Position numbers and translations under genes: made by a program. From Treponema sp. (GTDB lineage Bacteria; Spirochaetota; Spirochaetia; Treponematales; Breznakiellaceae), in the NCBI GenBank assembly GCA_009777995.1, contig WRKT01000010.1, forward strand, positions 1 through 64,000: a DNA stretch of 64,000 nt, in the 5' to 3' direction. Shown piece by piece: positions 54,719-62,857 of the stretch. The stretch's first letter is position 1. Every line of letters begins with the position of its first letter. The notes beneath the pieces were generated by a model. That model worked only from the letters and a program-made list of their open reading frames with translations, was not told the DNA's origin and did no database searches.

Positions 54719-54985
54719 ATGTCAAACGATAAAGAAATATTAAAAGAACTTTACAAAAAGAAATCACTCATTGATCTCGAGGCCATGATCGTAGAGCAAA
54801 AAAGAAAGATGCACAATGAAAAAGATCTCATGAAACTCTCTCATATGAGCATGGAGCTTGGGGTAATGCAGGAGGTGCGTGATCAGAAAGAAAGAGACGG
54901 TCACCATGTTCACAAACCGGCAGCAAAGCCGGGAGGGAAACCTGAGTTAAAGTCCTATGACGATTACGTAAAATCCAAAAAGTAA
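54719..54985 (+). CDS. Small charged protein of unknown function
   Basis: 88 residues from the ATG at 54719 with GGGGGAAAG upstream. Very hydrophilic: an N-terminal helical part with KELYKKKSLIDLEAMIVEQKRKM and a Lys/His/Pro-rich tail (HHVHKPAAKPGGKPELK). No known motif. It lies 27 bases after the binding-protein gene and probably shares its transcript. Converges on the FliG-like gene with 13 bases between stops. Confidence 0.75.
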   Translation: MSNDKEILKELYKKKSLIDLEAMIVEQKRKMHNEKDLMKLSHMSMELGVMQEVRDQKERDGHHVHKPAAKPGGKPELKSYDDYVKSKK

Positions 54986-54998
54986 GCTAATAACTCTT

Positions 54999-55262
54999 CT
55001 AGATATACCCGCCTGCCATTGACATGATTTCCTGTCTGGCAGAATCCGCAATTTCCAATGTAATACCTCCCTGCTCAAGAAGGTGTTTTACTTCTTCGGC
55101 TCCGTCTATGGACATATTCCTTATAACCTTCTCTTGCAGATCGGGTTTTACTTCAAATAAGGCCTTTGCGAGGAGGGAATTGCTTACCATATGGATATTG
55201 CTCCGTATAAAACCTTCGTTAACTTTCTCAAGCATTCCGGAAAAATTGTCTATTACGCTCAT
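54999..55262 (-). CDS. Small protein resembling the FliG ARM/C-terminal repeat
   Basis: 87 residues. The segment LLAKALFEVKPDLQEKVIRNMSIDGAEEVKHLLE followed by ITLEIADSARQEIMSMA aligns by eye with the FliG motif LL..AL....E.L.EK...NMS.RAAE.L.EDL....P(V)R...VE.AQ.EI..IA. That makes it a stand-alone FliG-like repeat, without the charged torque helix. It overlaps the SPFH gene by ATGA. It may recruit the SPFH protein to a partner; similarity is pattern-level only. Confidence 0.6.
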   Translation of the reverse strand: MSVIDNFSGMLEKVNEGFIRSNIHMVSNSLLAKALFEVKPDLQEKVIRNMSIDGAEEVKHLLEQGGITLEIADSARQEIMSMAGGYI

Positions 55263-56251
55263 TCATCGACTCCTTCAGGGTTTTCTTTACTTTTCTTAAT
55301 CTCGTTTAATGCCTGTAAACCAAAAATATCCCTTGTTTTTAGCTCATCTGTTATTGAGTTTGGCACAAGCATCATGGAATTTCCTGTTTTTAGGCCCTCA
55401 TTAAGGATGGAAAGTATCCTGAGTTTAAGAGCGCCTTCATCCTTGGCATAAATTGCAATTGCCTCTTCAAGTTTCTTTGCAATGGCGATTTCCGCTTCTG
55501 CAAGCAGGGTACGGCCCTCCTTCTCACGCTCGGCCTGTGCAACCCTTGAAAGAGAATCCTGCAGCTCCTTTGGCACCTGTATGTCGGTGATTTCCACGTA
55601 CTGCACAGTAATGCCCCACTCTGTTGTCTGCCTTTCAACCTCTTCCTGAATCTGTTTTTCGATTAAATCCCCTCTTGCAAGAAAGGTCGTAAGATTATTC
55701 TTGGAAATGATATTTCTAAGGGCTGCCTTTGCTGCAAGGGGTACTGCCTCGCGGTAATCTTCCACTTCAAGTGCAGCTTTCTGCGGGTCCCAGACCAGCC
55801 AGAAGCAGAAGGCATCCACGTTTACAGGGACTGAGTCCCCTGTAAGGGTTTCCTGGGCATAAAAATCAAGAACACGAATTCTAATATCGAGGGTTTTATA
55901 AACATGGTCTATCAACGGAACCAGGAAATAGAGTCCGGGCCCCTTAACTTTATGGAATTTACCCAGACGGAGTACTATCACCCTCTCCCATTCATAGGCC
56001 TTACGCAGGCAAAAAATAAGAATTAAAGTGATAATGAAACCTATAGACAGGGCAACCCAGAAATCTTCCTCTTCAAATTCCGCTGTAAGGGCAAAAATCC
56101 CCGCCATGACAATCACCAAAAAGAAAAGTCGCATAAGAGCAAGGGTATAGTCGATTTTACGGCGGCGCACTGCTTTTTTTGCCACAGGCTTTAGCCTTGT
56201 TGTTGCAGTATGGGCCTTTGCTTCTCCGTTACCCTTCAAATTAGAGATCAT
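55259..56251 (-). CDS. Stomatin/prohibitin-like SPFH (band 7) membrane protein
   Basis: 330 residues from the ATG at 56251 (AAGGAGG before ATC and the tandem ATGs). Basic N-terminus, two spans (about 38-56 and 65-83), then a band 7 domain starting CLRKAYEWERVIVLRLGKFHKVKGPGLYFLVPLIDHVYK, coiled-coil EREKEGRTLLAEAEIAIAKKLEEA, and a short tail. Such proteins form membrane microdomain scaffolds. It overlaps the GntR stop by 11 bases and the next gene by four, so the three form an operon. Confidence 0.9.
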   Translation of the reverse strand: MISNLKGNGEAKAHTATTRLKPVAKKAVRRRKIDYTLALMRLFFLVIVMAGIFALTAEFEEEDFWVALSIGFIITLILIFCLRKAYEWERVIVLRLGKFHKVKGPGLYFLVPLIDHVYKTLDIRIRVLDFYAQETLTGDSVPVNVDAFCFWLVWDPQKAALEVEDYREAVPLAAKAALRNIISKNNLTTFLARGDLIEKQIQEEVERQTTEWGITVQYVEITDIQVPKELQDSLSRVAQAEREKEGRTLLAEAEIAIAKKLEEAIAIYAKDEGALKLRILSILNEGLKTGNSMMLVPNSITDELKTRDIFGLQALNEIKKSKENPEGVDE

Positions 56252-56696
56252 CATGATCCTCCTTATCATTATACTCAGCAATCAGAGCATATATTTCATT
56301 TTTTTCTACACCTAAAGAACGCATATCTCGTATAAAACGACCAAGGAGTTCCTTGATCTTCTCTGCAGGGCCATCGTCCTTTGGTTCAGGGCTCTTATCG
56401 GAAATGAAGGTGCCATTCCCAACCTGTGTAGCGAGGATACCACGAATTTCAAGTTCGCCATAGGCTTTTGCTATAGTGTTCGGGTTAGTTTTTAGCTCAA
56501 CGGCGAGGGAACGGATAGTGGGCAGTTTATCCCCGCTTTTGAGCCTGCCTGAGAGAATTGCATATTCTATCTGTCTGATTATCTGACGGTAAATCGGTGC
56601 CCCGTCGGAAGTATCAAGGGAAAAGTTTATCAATGTTGATGCTCCCTCATCCTTAGAGGCCTTGTTTTTTACCGATTTCAGAATTGTACTATTCAT
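56241..56696 (-). CDS. GntR-family regulator, YtrA-type
   Basis: 151 residues. Winged helix (about 25-95) with GAPIYRQIIRQIEYAILSGRLKSGDKLPTIRSLAVELKTNPNTIAKAYGELEIRG, a textbook GntR HTH, and only a short helical C-terminus (YtrA-type, without a ligand domain). YtrA members repress adjacent ABC transporter operons. Its ATG at 56696 lies directly beside an operator/promoter that is also present before the ABC export cassette. Transcript probably starts at or next to the ATG. Confidence 0.92.
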   Translation of the reverse strand: MNSTILKSVKNKASKDEGASTLINFSLDTSDGAPIYRQIIRQIEYAILSGRLKSGDKLPTIRSLAVELKTNPNTIAKAYGELEIRGILATQVGNGTFISDKSPEPKDDGPAEKIKELLGRFIRDMRSLGVEKNEIYALIAEYNDKEDHDDL

Positions 56697-56744
56697 CTAG
56701 TACAATAATAAATGCACTAGTACAATTTGTCAAGTACTTTTTTT
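56695..56744 (-). promoter_or_regulatory. Operator and promoter of the GntR-SPFH operon
   Basis: Minus strand: TTGACA (56733-56728), 17-base spacer, TATTAT (56710-56705); transcription would begin near 56698. CTAGTACAAT occurs at 56697-56706 and 56717-56726 (plus strand), 20 bases apart as in the export-cassette promoter. One site overlaps the spacer, the other the start point, the geometry expected for autorepression. Confidence 0.78.
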
Positions 56745-58037
56745 CTAAAAACTATAGGATAAAGATACTTTAAGGAAATTATTATCGAGGTATTGTCCGA
56801 GAAGACCGTCCCTCTCCCCTCCAAAGAAGCCGCCTGAAAGGGCAAATTTCAGGGCCTCTCTTGACCAGATAAGGGCGGGCATAATAATAAAATCCCTGTC
56901 TTCTATTCCGATTATAGCTGAAGCCCTGAGCTCAAGTTCATCACGCATAAATTTCCTTGAAAGGGAAGCACTTAGACGGGTATTGGTTAAGGGCCTCCCT
57001 CCCTCTATGTCGAAGTTGCCGCTAAGGAAATCATCACTCCCAAGCATGTCATGGAAAAGGCGTATGCTTTGGTCTGCCTGAAAATTAAGGTTTATCCCCA
57101 TAATTAAATCCCTGTCAAAGCCAAGGGACCAGGCGATAAAGGGGTTATACACGGCTCCGTCATCGCCTTCAAGGTCTTCGGTTATATTTGCAGAGAGCTC
57201 TGCCCTTGTATTAAAACCGAAGAGGTCTTGGGCATAGTCAAGGCCTATCTGATGAAATCGATTGTATAAGATGTCCACATTGGGAGTCATAAACATCGGA
57301 TCAAATGATATCTTTACTGCAGGCTCCCGAAGCAGACCGTAAAAATACTGAATTCCAAGATCGGAACCGGCAATGGTGGTGGTAAATCTTAGGCCCATTT
57401 GTAAATAATCGATGGTACTTGTATCCGGCTCAATTACCCCCCCTGCAGCCAAGTTAAGCATTTCCATTCTCGAATCTATCCACCTGCCTTCCCTTGCAAA
57501 ATTATGCGGGACGAAGGAAGGGATAAAGAGCCCTTCAATCCTCGAAAATTGCCCAAAGCGATAGGAAGCATGAAGCATTGGACGGGCGATTTTTATAGTA
57601 TTGAGATTTTGGCTGTCTGACATTAGGGTATATATTTCCGATGCATTAAGGGGATTAATCACATCAAGGGGGCCAAGAGCATCGGCCCTGCCCCAGGTAA
57701 CTTTTCTAAGCCCTGCCGCAATATCAAAGCTCGAAAAATATACATGAAGGTAGGCCTCATCAATGCTGACAGGGGATGCACCGGGGTTTAGGTTTAAGTT
57801 TATGATAGCATCTGCAAGGGAAGTCCTTGCAGAAAAGTTAAGTCTGCCTGAAAAAAAATCTCCAAGACTCATTTGATCGTATTCTGTTGAGAATTCATCG
57901 AAATAACCTATAGCGGATGCAGTAACTTCACCATTAATCGAAACATTTAATGCAGGCCCGCTTTCAAAATCGCCAAAACCAAAATCTTGGGCTGATATGA
58001 ACCCAGCGAGCAGCAGAAAAATAATTAATATTTTCAT
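56745..58037 (-). CDS. Outer-membrane beta-barrel, DUF1302-like, of the RND cassette
   Basis: 430 residues. Signal peptide (about 1-16, ending ISAQ), mature start DFGFGDFESGPALNVSINGEVTASAIGYF, then long beta-strand alternation (EAYLHVYFSSFDIAAGLRKVTWGRADALGPLDVINPLN) and a final SYSF. The GLRKVTWGRADALGPLDVINP segment is reminiscent of DUF1302-type barrels, which co-occur with RND pumps and LolA-like proteins. I treat the family name as likely, not certain. It overlaps the LolA-like gene by one base. Confidence 0.75.
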   Translation of the reverse strand: MKILIIFLLLAGFISAQDFGFGDFESGPALNVSINGEVTASAIGYFDEFSTEYDQMSLGDFFSGRLNFSARTSLADAIINLNLNPGASPVSIDEAYLHVYFSSFDIAAGLRKVTWGRADALGPLDVINPLNASEIYTLMSDSQNLNTIKIARPMLHASYRFGQFSRIEGLFIPSFVPHNFAREGRWIDSRMEMLNLAAGGVIEPDTSTIDYLQMGLRFTTTIAGSDLGIQYFYGLLREPAVKISFDPMFMTPNVDILYNRFHQIGLDYAQDLFGFNTRAELSANITEDLEGDDGAVYNPFIAWSLGFDRDLIMGINLNFQADQSIRLFHDMLGSDDFLSGNFDIEGGRPLTNTRLSASLSRKFMRDELELRASAIIGIEDRDFIIMPALIWSREALKFALSGGFFGGERDGLLGQYLDNNFLKVSLSYSF

Positions 58038-58801
58038 TATGGTCTCCCTGTTTCTAAAAATGCCGTAGTAAATACTCCTTCCGGAATATTATCATCATAT
58101 CTAACAATTTCCATGTAAATTGTAGTCGAAGTCCCTGCGCTCACTGTTGCCATGCTTGTTTGCATTGGGGTTATCCTCCCCTGCACATCCCTAAAGTCTG
58201 ACATCTCCATACTCTTTATCAGCTCGTTTCTGCGATTAAACATTTCGGCCTTATACATTAAATAATTATTCCTGTCTATCCAGGTAATAACCCTTGAGTA
58301 TTGATAGGATGTATCACGGGGGATGGATTCAATTACATAAACCGGATTTCCGTTAAGGATTTCCTCTCTTAGTAAGTTATGGGTATCGAGCGATACATCC
58401 CTGTCTGCAAGGGAAATATCAGAGTATGAAAAATCCGTTCCCATGAAACTGCCCCCGCTTTCTGTTGCAGAAATGCGGCGGGATCTTCCTGTAGCGGGTA
58501 GGAATATCCATTGGTCTGTCCCGCCCGAGGCATTATCCATTGTTAGAAATCTGGTTCCTGCAACATTTGCAGGACGTTGAAAGACAATCATGGCCCTGGA
58601 ACCATTCGGGCCGTCTTTTGAATACTGGTCGATCATCATTTCAGTTGTATTACCATTTCTTGCAGTAATTACCATGCGGGAGCGTGTTGACATCGTTTCC
58701 ATTTGGATACGGTTTCTTGCAGAGTTCATTATATCTGCTCCGCTCTGTGACCAAACGCTAGAATTAATTAAGATAAGAAAAATCAAAATGATAATTTTCA
58801 T
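58037..58801 (-). CDS. LolA-like outer-membrane lipoprotein-sorting protein (RND cassette)
   Basis: 254 residues. Signal peptide ending SSVWSQ. LolA-like half-barrel of the outer-membrane lipoprotein-sorting type: RMVITARNGNTTEMMIDQYSKDG, RAMIVFQRPANVAGTRFL, DQWIFLPATGRSRRIS and MGTDFSYSDI, the last matching the ABC-cassette paralogue. Likely a periplasmic carrier between the RND pump and the beta-barrel. ATGA overlap with the pump gene. Confidence 0.88.
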   Translation of the reverse strand: MKIIILIFLILINSSVWSQSGADIMNSARNRIQMETMSTRSRMVITARNGNTTEMMIDQYSKDGPNGSRAMIVFQRPANVAGTRFLTMDNASGGTDQWIFLPATGRSRRISATESGGSFMGTDFSYSDISLADRDVSLDTHNLLREEILNGNPVYVIESIPRDTSYQYSRVITWIDRNNYLMYKAEMFNRRNELIKSMEMSDFRDVQGRITPMQTSMATVSAGTSTTIYMEIVRYDDNIPEGVFTTAFLETGRP

Positions 58802-61407
58802 TGCATCCCTCCATATATAAACTTTGGTTTTATTACTGTCAATAATACGGGAATTACGGTTAAACTTATAAAGGCTGTTATAAACATGCTGAAACCTGCA
58901 AGTAGGCCAAGTTCGGCGATAATCCTAAAACGAGAGAACATTAGAACCCAGAACCCGATTCCAACCGAAAGTGAATTAATAAGAATGGCCTTGCCGCAGC
59001 CAAGATAGGTTCTTTTAAGGAAATCATTTGTATTAGCCCAATACTCAAGCTTATAGAATTCCATTAAGTGTATTGTATAATCTATGCCAATGCCGACAGT
59101 GAGGCTTCCGACAAGGGCCGTTCCCATATTGAGCTTAATCCCGGTAAAGCCCATAATTGCAAAATTGCTTAAAATGGCAAGTGTCAGCGGAACAGCACCT
59201 ATTAACCCTGCAATAAGAGACTTATTTGAGACTGCAACAATGAAAAAGACTATTAAAACAGAAATTGAAATTGATATAATTGACGAATTAACAATAAGGT
59301 CTGTAACTGCACCTTCAAGAACAGCACCCCCTCCAATCATTACCCTAATGTTTCTTGGAAAGTTAACTGAAATATATTCGTTAATTAAATTGAGCATAAT
59401 TCCTGTATCATTATTTCCTGTGGTTCTTAACTGAACTGTGGTACTTATTGCAGTAGGCTCAAAGGGATCGTTAGAGTAACCTGAATTATCGCCCCCTGCG
59501 ATTAATACGAGGTAGTTTGAAACGAGTCTTTGCAGATCGTCGTTGGTATTTAGAGCATAACGGCCGGGATCGTAGGGGATTTCATAGTAGGCCATTCCTT
59601 CGTGATTCATTAAGCGCTGTAATTCACGAACAAGATCACTTCCGCTAAGACTAGGGTTATTTCCTGAAGCCGTTTCAAGAAAGCTAAGTAATTCACTTAT
59701 GGTATAAAGGTCGATATGATTTTCGTTTGTTTCAGGTTCCGAAGAATAGTATATATCATCGTTTCCAAATTCATCGAATCCAAAATCCCCAAAGCTGAAA
59801 TCCGCAAAACCAAAACTGTCTTCTGTGAATGTCTGCGCGGCTCTTGGTCTTAGCCCTGATGGTGATTCTCCGACATTAAAGACCTGGTTAATCCTCTTAA
59901 TAATATCGGTGAACCCAATAACCTTTCCGACCTCCTCCCTCCCCGATAAAAAGGCCGAAAGATCATCAATCACCTTTAAAACTTCCGGGTCAAGCAGCTC
60001 TTCTGCAGAGTCCCCCTCAAAAACGAGGGCGAGTTCTTTGGAGCCGCCAAAGAACTCTCTAATAAAACTATCCGAACGGCTTATATCGGTTTCATGGCGA
60101 AAATATTCGACAAGTACATTATCAATAATAACCTTTGAAATACCATAAAGAGAGACGGCGACTGCAAAGGCAGTGAAAATCAAGACCATAACCTTTTTTT
60201 CATTTATTTTAAGAAAGAATGAAGTTATGGCTATGCTGAAACGATCGTTACCCTTCTTTTCACTTCTAAGGGGTTTTAGAATACGGTGACCTCGAACCAA
60301 AAAAACTGAAGGAATAAAGGTAATTGCAATTAAAAAGGCGGCAAGCACTCCAATACTTGCGCAGTAGCCGAGTTCCTGGATTGGGACTATCGGAGCAAAG
60401 GTAAAGGAGAAAAACCCTGCAAAGGTTGTAAGAGCTGCAAGAAATACAGGCTTTACCAATTTTCTTACAAGTTTAAGGACTAAATCCCTATGGTTTATGA
60501 CATCATTTGCAGTATCTCTAATATAATGAGTTATAACATGAATGCCGTAAGCACTCCCAACCGCAAGGAGTAATACCGGCATAATTGTTGTTATTATCGA
60601 AAACTTTAGTCCTATAAGGGCAGCAAGACCCACAGTCCAAACAACAGAAATTATAACAGTAATTAGGGGCAGGATTACAAATGTTAGACGCCTGAAAGAA
60701 ATATATAAGACAGCAAGAAGTATAACTACAATAAGAGGGATTAAAAGAGGCAGGTCTGCAATAATGGATTCATTAATCGTTAAGTTTATCAATGTCTGCC
60801 CTGTTATATAAACATCTGCAAAGCCATTAAACATTTCCCTTGCAAGAGAGCGAATCCTGAATAAGCTCATCGTTACTTCAGGGCTTGTTGAATCCTCTGT
60901 CCTAACTGCAAGAGTAACAAGAATTTGAGTTGCACTTAGATCACTTGAAACAAGGGCATCACGGTATAGGTCCCAAGAAGCAATACGCCTCCTCAGTTCT
61001 TCAATTTCCGCATTAGTCCCTGAAAAATCTTCAGGTACCAGATTCGTAACAATTATACTTTCATCATCTCCTGTAATATATTGAGTTGACATAATCGAAT
61101 TAACGTCATCAACATAATCTATCATCTTTACTGCTTCAGAAAACTCTAAGATTTTTTCAAGGAACTCTCTCTCAAATACTGACCTATAGGGGCGCCTTAA
61201 TCCGATAAGAATCATTACCCTTCCGCCAAAGGTATCGTCAATATGGTTTGCAATTAACCTTGCATGATTTCCCTCAGGCAGGAAGCGCATATTATTATTA
61301 TCAAGCTGCACGCTTGGTATCTGAAGGCTGAAAAATATGGTAATTCCCAGAACTATTGCAATTATAAGGCGAGGAAAAATAAATATTTTTTCGATAATCT
61401 TTTCCAT
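58798..61407 (-). CDS. RND/MMPL-family transporter (HpnN-like)
   Basis: 869 residues. Two halves, each with a span, a large extracytoplasmic domain and a five-span block: spans near 10-30, 218-240, 245-300, 320-372; and second half 405-425, 690-725 and on to the end. SSD-like helices (LLAVGSAYGIHVITHYI; SLTVGIGIDYTIHLMEFYK) match MMPL/HpnN lipid transporters rather than drug RND pumps. An acidic FG-rich stretch lies at 531-550 of the second loop. First gene of the RND cassette. The ATG has no clear Shine-Dalgarno. Confidence 0.9.
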   Translation of the reverse strand: MEKIIEKIFIFPRLIIAIVLGITIFFSLQIPSVQLDNNNMRFLPEGNHARLIANHIDDTFGGRVMILIGLRRPYRSVFEREFLEKILEFSEAVKMIDYVDDVNSIMSTQYITGDDESIIVTNLVPEDFSGTNAEIEELRRRIASWDLYRDALVSSDLSATQILVTLAVRTEDSTSPEVTMSLFRIRSLAREMFNGFADVYITGQTLINLTINESIIADLPLLIPLIVVILLAVLYISFRRLTFVILPLITVIISVVWTVGLAALIGLKFSIITTIMPVLLLAVGSAYGIHVITHYIRDTANDVINHRDLVLKLVRKLVKPVFLAALTTFAGFFSFTFAPIVPIQELGYCASIGVLAAFLIAITFIPSVFLVRGHRILKPLRSEKKGNDRFSIAITSFFLKINEKKVMVLIFTAFAVAVSLYGISKVIIDNVLVEYFRHETDISRSDSFIREFFGGSKELALVFEGDSAEELLDPEVLKVIDDLSAFLSGREEVGKVIGFTDIIKRINQVFNVGESPSGLRPRAAQTFTEDSFGFADFSFGDFGFDEFGNDDIYYSSEPETNENHIDLYTISELLSFLETASGNNPSLSGSDLVRELQRLMNHEGMAYYEIPYDPGRYALNTNDDLQRLVSNYLVLIAGGDNSGYSNDPFEPTAISTTVQLRTTGNNDTGIMLNLINEYISVNFPRNIRVMIGGGAVLEGAVTDLIVNSSIISISISVLIVFFIVAVSNKSLIAGLIGAVPLTLAILSNFAIMGFTGIKLNMGTALVGSLTVGIGIDYTIHLMEFYKLEYWANTNDFLKRTYLGCGKAILINSLSVGIGFWVLMFSRFRIIAELGLLAGFSMFITAFISLTVIPVLLTVIKPKFIYGGMQ

Positions 61408-61455
61408 ATCTATACTTAATTACATTACACTATTTTAGTTACTTTTATCTATGCC

Positions 61456-61483
61456 TTGAAATTATGGCTAAATCCTGTATAAT
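61456..61483 (+). promoter_or_regulatory. Promoter of the atoD-atoA-atoB operon
   Basis: TTGAAA (61456-61461), 16-base spacer, TATAAT (61478-61483). GGGAGG lies seven bases before the atoD ATG at 61504. Divergent from the RND gene. Confidence 0.7.
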
Positions 61484-61503
61484 TTTCTTAACGGGAGGCT
61501 TCC

Positions 61504-62181
61504 ATGCCCGAAAAAATCAAGAAATCCCCCGAAGATGCAGTGCTTCCAATAGGGGACGGCTCTATAATAATGGTAGGCGGCTTCATGACAAACGGAACGC
61601 CCGAAATCCTAATTGACGCACTTGTAAAAAAAGGCGTAAAGAATCTTACGATTATCTGCAACGATGGCGGATACCCCGGAAAGGGAGTCGGGAAACTAAT
61701 CGGCAACGGGCAGGTAAAAACCCTTATTGCTACTCATGTCGGATTAAATCCTGAAGTTGCCGCACGCATGAACGCTCAAAACGAAAATGAAAAGCTTGAA
61801 TGTATCCTAATCCCTCAAGGTAGTCTTGCAGAGAGGATTCGGGCAGGAGGTGCAGGCCTTGGCGGCTTTCTTACCCCCACCGGGGTCGGAACCATTGTTG
61901 CCGAGGGTAAGCAGGTTATTAAAATCGAAGGGAAGGATTATCTCCTCGAGCGACCTTTAAGGGCAGATTTCGCACTTTTGCGGGCATCTAAAATTGATAA
62001 GTTCGGTAATATCATTTATTACGGAACCACAAAGAACTTTAATCCCCTAATGGCCACAGCGGCAGATTATGTAATTGCAGGGGCTTGCGAAATAGTTGAA
62101 ACAGGGAGCTTTGATCCCGATGCAATTCATACATCGGGGATCTTTATTGATGCGATTGCAGGCGGAGAAGAAAATGAGTAA
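61504..62181 (+). CDS. atoD: CoA-transferase subunit A (AtoD type)
   Basis: 225 residues. CoA-transferase family I alpha pattern: [79 protein letters not shown]. With subunit B it moves CoA between acetoacetate/short acyl groups and acetate or succinate. The last residues overlap atoA by eight bases. Confidence 0.9.
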   Translation: MPEKIKKSPEDAVLPIGDGSIIMVGGFMTNGTPEILIDALVKKGVKNLTIICNDGGYPGKGVGKLIGNGQVKTLIATHVGLNPEVAARMNAQNENEKLECILIPQGSLAERIRAGGAGLGGFLTPTGVGTIVAEGKQVIKIEGKDYLLERPLRADFALLRASKIDKFGNIIYYGTTKNFNPLMATAADYVIAGACEIVETGSFDPDAIHTSGIFIDAIAGGEENE

Positions 62182-62848
62182 AGAAGCAAGTTCAAACGAA
62201 AGAGATCCAAAAGATATAATCGCGATGCGGGTTGCAAAGGAACTTAAAAACGGAGATGTGGTTAATCTTGGAATCGGGATTCCAACACTTGTCGCAAACT
62301 ATCTGCCCCCCGGGGTTGAAATTACGATACAGTCCGAGAACGGCATTATGGGTATGGGTCCTGCTCCTTCCCCCGATAATGTAAATCCCAATATAACAAA
62401 TGCGGGCGGTCAGCCTGTTACGATTAAAAACGGGGCAATGTTCTTTGACAGTGCCGTTTCTTTCGGCATAATCCGCGGAGGCCATGTTGATGCGACAATA
62501 CTCGGAGCCCTTGAAGTTGATCAAGAGGGCAATCTTGCGAACTGGATAGTCCCCGGGAAAATGGTGCCCGGAATGGGCGGTGCAATGGATCTTGTGGTGG
62601 GAGCCAAGAAGGTGATTATCGCAATGACCCATACCCAAAAAGGCGCACCAAAGATTCTATCTAAGTGCACCCTGCCCTATACAGCCCTTGGCGTTGTAAA
62701 TATGATAGTCACCGAAATGGGAGTTATGGAAGTAAAGCCCGAAGGTCTTGTTTTAACCGAATTGCATCCAAACTATACAAAGGAGCAGGTGCAGGAATGT
62801 ACCGGAGCCAAACTTATAATAAGCCCAAATTTAAAGTCAATGGAATAG
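62174..62848 (+). CDS. atoA: CoA-transferase subunit B (AtoA type)
   Basis: 224 residues from the ATG at 62174. Catalytic Glu55 in QSENGIMG, with [16 protein letters not shown] and [20 protein letters not shown] typical of the beta subunit. Forms the active CoA-transferase with AtoD. The frame is also open to 62096, but that stretch overlaps atoD and is not family-like. Nine bases separate it from the thiolase gene. Confidence 0.92.
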   Translation: MSKEASSNERDPKDIIAMRVAKELKNGDVVNLGIGIPTLVANYLPPGVEITIQSENGIMGMGPAPSPDNVNPNITNAGGQPVTIKNGAMFFDSAVSFGIIRGGHVDATILGALEVDQEGNLANWIVPGKMVPGMGGAMDLVVGAKKVIIAMTHTQKGAPKILSKCTLPYTALGVVNMIVTEMGVMEVKPEGLVLTELHPNYTKEQVQECTGAKLIISPNLKSME

Positions 62849-62857
62849 GAGATAATT

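Noticed and set aside
61408-61455. GntR-type operator before the RND cassette
   Set aside because: No CTAGTACAAT or similar site is present, so the RND operon is not obviously under the same regulator.
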